Below are positions 60,813-64,000 of a stretch of DNA of 64,000 nucleotides, piece by piece. The DNA is taken from positions 27,427-91,426 of the forward strand of contig JAPYUT010000008.1 in NCBI GenBank assembly GCA_029940475.1, in the 5' to 3' direction. The position numbers and the translations under genes are program-made. Under the pieces are notes generated by a model. That model ran no database searches. It was not told where the DNA came from and was given only the letters and a program-made list of their open reading frames with translations. Position 1 is the stretch's first letter. Each line of letters opens with the position of its first letter. Origin of the DNA: Verrucomicrobiales bacterium (lineage in GTDB: Bacteria; Verrucomicrobiota; Verrucomicrobiia; Verrucomicrobiales; DEV007).

Positions 60813-63800
60813 ATGAAATCAATAAATCCCTGTAAACTTCCCATTTTCTTCAGCGTGGTAACTGCCCTGCTGCTTCCCTCTTTCCCTGCCCAGGACGCAT
60901 ATGTCAGGGACAATCCCGGTGACACGGGCATCGAGCCGAACCCGCATACCGGTGCGATGTGGCAGAGTCCGGACATCTGGGTGCGCCGGAACCCGGACCC
61001 GAACTGGGTGCCCTATCCTCACCCGACGGCAAGCCCGACCTGGACACCGCAGGCGCACCAGAATCCTGAATACCGCGAGCGTGACTACGCCCAGCCAAAC
61101 TACGCCTATGTCCGCGTGACCAACCGCGACTCGACCGCCACTGACGGCACCGAGCGCTTGCGTGTCTACTGGGCCAAGGCAGGCACCGGCCTTAGCTGGC
61201 CGGATCACTGGACCGGGGCTCCCGGCAACAGTGACGCCGACACCTACTACGCCAATGATTGTGGAACGTATCGGGTCTTCGGCAAGGAGATCACCAAGCC
61301 GCGCAAGGAGGGCAGCACCGCCACTGCGGATGAGCAGCAGATCTTTGCTGATGCAGTTGCCCAACTTGATAATGTATTGCATTCTGGATCAAGCCAGACC
61401 TATTGGGATTTGAATGACATTATTCATTCGAGTGGTCATGCACAGCACTTCAATGATGCCTTTGTGGCCTGGCATCGTGAATTCACTAACCGCTATGAGC
61501 AGGCGCTCTTGAAGATTGATCCGCGTTTGACTTTTCTCTACTGGGACTGGAACAGGCCGGCGCCCACGAATGGGGATTATAGTTTCATGGGTCAATTTGG
61601 TACAAGTATTTGGTCAGATAACACACCCGGCGCGCCCCCTTCAGCTGTCGGTGTAGGTGCACCATTTAATTCTTTGACCCCATCAATTACGCGGGGTCCT
61701 TACAATACCGAATTACAAGCTCAGTTTAAAACTGATGCGGTTGTTTTTCAGGCAAGTGATTATGGTCAATTGGCTTTTGTTGGTGGTGCTGCTGGATTTT
61801 CTGGATCCGGTGATCTGCAGACCAATCCTCATAACATTGCGCATGTATCAACAGGTCAGGTTTGGCAGCCAGATGGAGCCGGTGGCTGGGAATTGGATTG
61901 GCGAGGAGCAAATCTGGCTGGTAACTTCGGGGATGCTGCCGAAGATCCGTTCTTTTTCTTCCTGCATGGTAATGTGGATCGTCTCTGGGCTGAGTGGCAG
62001 CGTGATCAGTCCCTTTCCGGCTATTCCCTGGACCGCTTGAGCCAGGCCCAGGCCTATAACGGTGCGAATACCGCCGCGGGCAGTGAGATGGGCGGCACGA
62101 TTGGCCCCTGGGATGGGATTGGTGCAGGGATTGCTCCATGGACATTGGCCGGTGGCTACATCAACGTAAAACCCTACAATCATGCCTCGGTTTACAGTCC
62201 GCCGATCTATGACGCCGCCCCGCTTTATGTACCGGCTCTCCAGCCGGGTGAGAGCGTGATCATCCAGATCCCCTGGTATCCGCCCAATCCCGATGACTTT
62301 GACTGCTTCGGGACAAACGGCAGTCAAAAGGGGCACTTCTGCCTGCTTGCGCGGATCGAGACGGAGGTCCCGTCCCCCTACGGGATGACCTTCCCGGAGG
62401 GCAACGGGCTCGGCGCCAACGTCCGCAACAACAACAACATCGCCTGGAAAAACCTGACCGTGGTGGATGACTTCAGCGGCCTTGGACTCACAGGAATAGT
62501 CGGCGGCATCGTCGTCAGGAACATCAACGCGCTCAGGGCAGCAATCGCCACCCTGCAGTTCAACACGGTTGATGAAAACGGTGAAACCTATCAGTTCAAC
62601 CAGGCCGGTACGATGACCGTGGATATCCCGCAGGCGATATTCCAGCGTTGGCAGCGGGCAGGAGCCCAAGGTACAGGCCTCAAGGTCATTAATGAGACCG
62701 GCACCATACAGATCCTGGAGCCGGGTGCGAGGATGTTGAATATCCAGCTTGCACCAGGCGAGTTCTTCGGTGCCACGCCGCAGTTCCAGCTCGGTGAGAA
62801 CCGGCACAATGTCACACAGCGGCGCTTCCACCTGGATGTCCTGCAAATCCAGGATGACCAGGTCGTGGGAGGCAACACCTATGACATTGATTTCAACAAG
62901 ATCAGGATGGTCAAGCCCGGCTCAAGGTGGACTTACCAGGACCTTGGTGTGGCTGCCGGGGCGGGCTGGAACAGCACTGACTTCGATGATGGCGGCTGGA
63001 AGGTAGGCAATGCCAATTTCGGCTATAAAGTCGATGACGCTCAGGCCAATTACACCACCCGTCTCAATACCTATAATGATCTGCGCAACTGCCGGGTAGG
63101 AAAGGAGGATTGGGTGGATTGTCCTCCCTATGAGCCGATCGTGACTTCCTACTTCCGTCACGGGTTCCAGAGTGCCGGAGGGGACGCCTACCGCACACTG
63201 ACAATGCGCACCAATGCTGATGACGGGGTCGTGGTTTATCTCAACGGAACTGTCATTTACCGCAGTGGCCTGCCACGCGGCGATATTAACCACAAGACAT
63301 ACGGGCAGCCGGTCGAGGGTGCCCTTGAGAATGCCTATGTAAGCTTTGATGTGACCCAATACCTGGGTCTCCTCAAGCCGGGCAACAACGTCATTGCCGC
63401 CGAGCTGCACCAGGCTGAGGGCAGCTACGATGCTGCCTTTGACCTTGAGCTTTTCGCGGATGGTCCCGAGCAGCTGGACATCAAGCCTGCGGTGGCAATT
63501 GATTTCCGCAATCGCCTTGAGCACGGGCCAGGACTGCATGACTCAGTCCACTGCATTGTCGGTGGCACCATGTGCAGTGTGCGCTCCCAGGATGAGGCCA
63601 TTCCCCTCCTTGTCGACGCGGTGGATGACCGGGCGGTCGTCGCGACCCGTGTTTACCTCAACGGCCAGCTGTTCAAGCAAACACAGGGCAACAAGATCGA
63701 GACTCAATTTTTCAGCCGTGGGTTGCACAATAATGGAGTCATTCTCGTGCGTGCCGAGGCGGTGGATGATGCCGGGAACGTCGGCTCGGTGGAGCGTATC

Positions 63801-64000
63801 ATACGGGTCGTGGATAACCTTCCCCCGCTCGTGGAAATTGAGAGTGTCGGAAAGCGTCCCATCGTCAGGGAGGGAGGGTCGGTTAAAATCCAGGTTGATG
63901 CCAGGGACCATGACGGTGAGGTGGCCGCGGTGCGCTTCTACTACAAGTCCTGTGCGAGCTCGCTGGGTGTGCCGAATGCCCTCTTTGCCGAGGTCAATGA
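60813..64000 (+). CDS. Giant exported tyrosinase-superfamily copper oxidase, C-terminal part cut by the window edge
   Basis: At least 1062 residues from the ATG at 60813, open to the right edge; no in-frame stop found in the stretches I translated. Signal peptide 1 to about 27 (FFSVVTALLLPSFPA). A beta module follows (SPDIWVRRNPDPNW, YAYVRVTNRDS, LRVYWAKAGTGLSWP), then the tyrosinase core. CuA: His212 and His221 (HFNDAFVAWHREF) with His205 or 209 as the third candidate. CuB: His340 and His344 (NPHNIAH), and His385 in FFFLHGNVDRLWAEWQ. Such type-3 copper enzymes oxidise phenols or catechols. After residue about 700 come beta-sandwich module A (DDGVVVYLNGTVIY, NVIAAELHQAEGSYDAAF) and Ig-like domains (DAVDDRAVVATRVYL, GNVGSVERIIRVVD). 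The length beyond the edge is unknown. Confidence 0.85.
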   Translation, partial: MKSINPCKLPIFFSVVTALLLPSFPAQDAYVRDNPGDTGIEPNPHTGAMWQSPDIWVRRNPDPNWVPYPHPTASPTWTPQAHQNPEYRERDYAQPNYAYVRVTNRDSTATDGTERLRVYWAKAGTGLSWPDHWTGAPGNSDADTYYANDCGTYRVFGKEITKPRKEGSTATADEQQIFADAVAQLDNVLHSGSSQTYWDLNDIIHSSGHAQHFNDAFVAWHREFTNRYEQALLKIDPRLTFLYWDWNRPAPTNGDYSFMGQFGTSIWSDNTPGAPPSAVGVGAPFNSLTPSITRGPYNTELQAQFKTDAVVFQASDYGQLAFVGGAAGFSGSGDLQTNPHNIAHVSTGQVWQPDGAGGWELDWRGANLAGNFGDAAEDPFFFFLHGNVDRLWAEWQRDQSLSGYSLDRLSQAQAYNGANTAAGSEMGGTIGPWDGIGAGIAPWTLAGGYINVKPYNHASVYSPPIYDAAPLYVPALQPGESVIIQIPWYPPNPDDFDCFGTNGSQKGHFCLLARIETEVPSPYGMTFPEGNGLGANVRNNNNIAWKNLTVVDDFSGLGLTGIVGGIVVRNINALRAAIATLQFNTVDENGETYQFNQAGTMTVDIPQAIFQRWQRAGAQGTGLKVINETGTIQILEPGARMLNIQLAPGEFFGATPQFQLGENRHNVTQRRFHLDVLQIQDDQVVGGNTYDIDFNKIRMVKPGSRWTYQDLGVAAGAGWNSTDFDDGGWKVGNANFGYKVDDAQANYTTRLNTYNDLRNCRVGKEDWVDCPPYEPIVTSYFRHGFQSAGGDAYRTLTMRTNADDGVVVYLNGTVIYRSGLPRGDINHKTYGQPVEGALENAYVSFDVTQYLGLLKPGNNVIAAELHQAEGSYDAAFDLELFADGPEQLDIKPAVAIDFRNRLEHGPGLHDSVHCIVGGTMCSVRSQDEAIPLLVDAVDDRAVVATRVYLNGQLFKQTQGNKIETQFFSRGLHNNGVILVRAEAVDDAGNVGSVERIIRVVDNLPPLVEIESVGKRPIVREGGSVKIQVDARDHDGEVAAVRFYYKSCASSLGVPNALFAEVN

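Overview
The window looks like a chromosomal stretch from a free-living, probably aquatic member of the Verrucomicrobiota (PVC superphylum). This rests on gene content rather than a marker gene: two PEP-CTERM proteins, many secreted proteins with signal peptides, a heme/cupredoxin/beta-propeller gene group, DUF1080 and ThuA domains fused in one protein, a sulfatase next to a Tat-exported sugar isomerase, short N-terminal zinc ribbons on membrane proteins, and a decayed copy of a C-terminal module I associate with verrucomicrobial surface proteins. I see no prophage, intact insertion sequence, CRISPR array, rRNA or tRNA. Most starts lack a clear Shine-Dalgarno, so several start choices are inferred from domain or signal-peptide position.

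Layout. 0.2-2.3 kb: two PEP-CTERM surface proteins, each followed by a strong terminator; a degenerate 21-bp tandem array lies upstream of the second. 2.5-2.9 kb: debris of a secreted-protein gene. 2.9-8.1 kb (minus): a class A penicillin-binding protein followed by two paralogous zinc-ribbon membrane proteins. 8.2-10.6 kb: a MidA-type methyltransferase convergent with a PQQ-type propeller protein. 10.9-17.2 kb: a very large multi-PAS protein that looks like a dead histidine kinase, directly followed by an intact REC-PAS-PAS-kinase-REC hybrid. 17.4-20.6 kb: a three-gene ExbB/TolQ-type motor with two different TolR/ExbD-like partners. 20.7-22.2 kb: an esterase, a thioesterase and a small lipoprotein. 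22.3-29.2 kb (minus): a three-gene group of secreted redox and sugar-binding-type proteins. 29.7-33.3 kb: the housekeeping run rpmH-rnpA-yidD-yidC, then rpoZ-smpB. 33.4-40.1 kb (minus): zwf, an in-frame RpiB-GlyA fusion preceded by a low-molecular-weight phosphatase, a membrane protein and two PilT-type ATPases. 40.3-47.2 kb: a GYF_2 membrane protein, a DUF1080-ThuA protein, a methyltransferase, a membrane protein, then sulfatase plus Tat-exported isomerase. 47.3-53.3 kb (minus): a tight seven-gene run (phospholipase D-like, acyltransferase, MOSC, MobA, FdhD, metallo-beta-lactamase fold, 3-hydroxyisobutyrate dehydrogenase-like). 53.4-64.0 kb: a TPR-PhoD phosphatase, an 1847-residue lamin-tail/CotH protein, and a giant tyrosinase-type copper oxidase running off the right edge.

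Most unusual points. (1) The 17.4-20.6 kb operon predicts an ExbB-type stator with two non-identical TolR-like subunits, only one of which carries the membrane-entry aspartate. (2) The 1338-residue sensor has lost the phospho-acceptor histidine, the ATP-binding G1 aspartate and the receiver aspartate and lysine, while the adjacent kinase keeps them. (3) RpiB and GlyA are fused in a 550-residue frame that has no ATG, GTG or TTG start between its first conserved residues and the in-frame stop of the upstream phosphatase gene. (4) The penicillin-binding protein has threonine in place of the transpeptidase serine. (5) One beta-sandwich module occurs three times across the last two giant secreted proteins.
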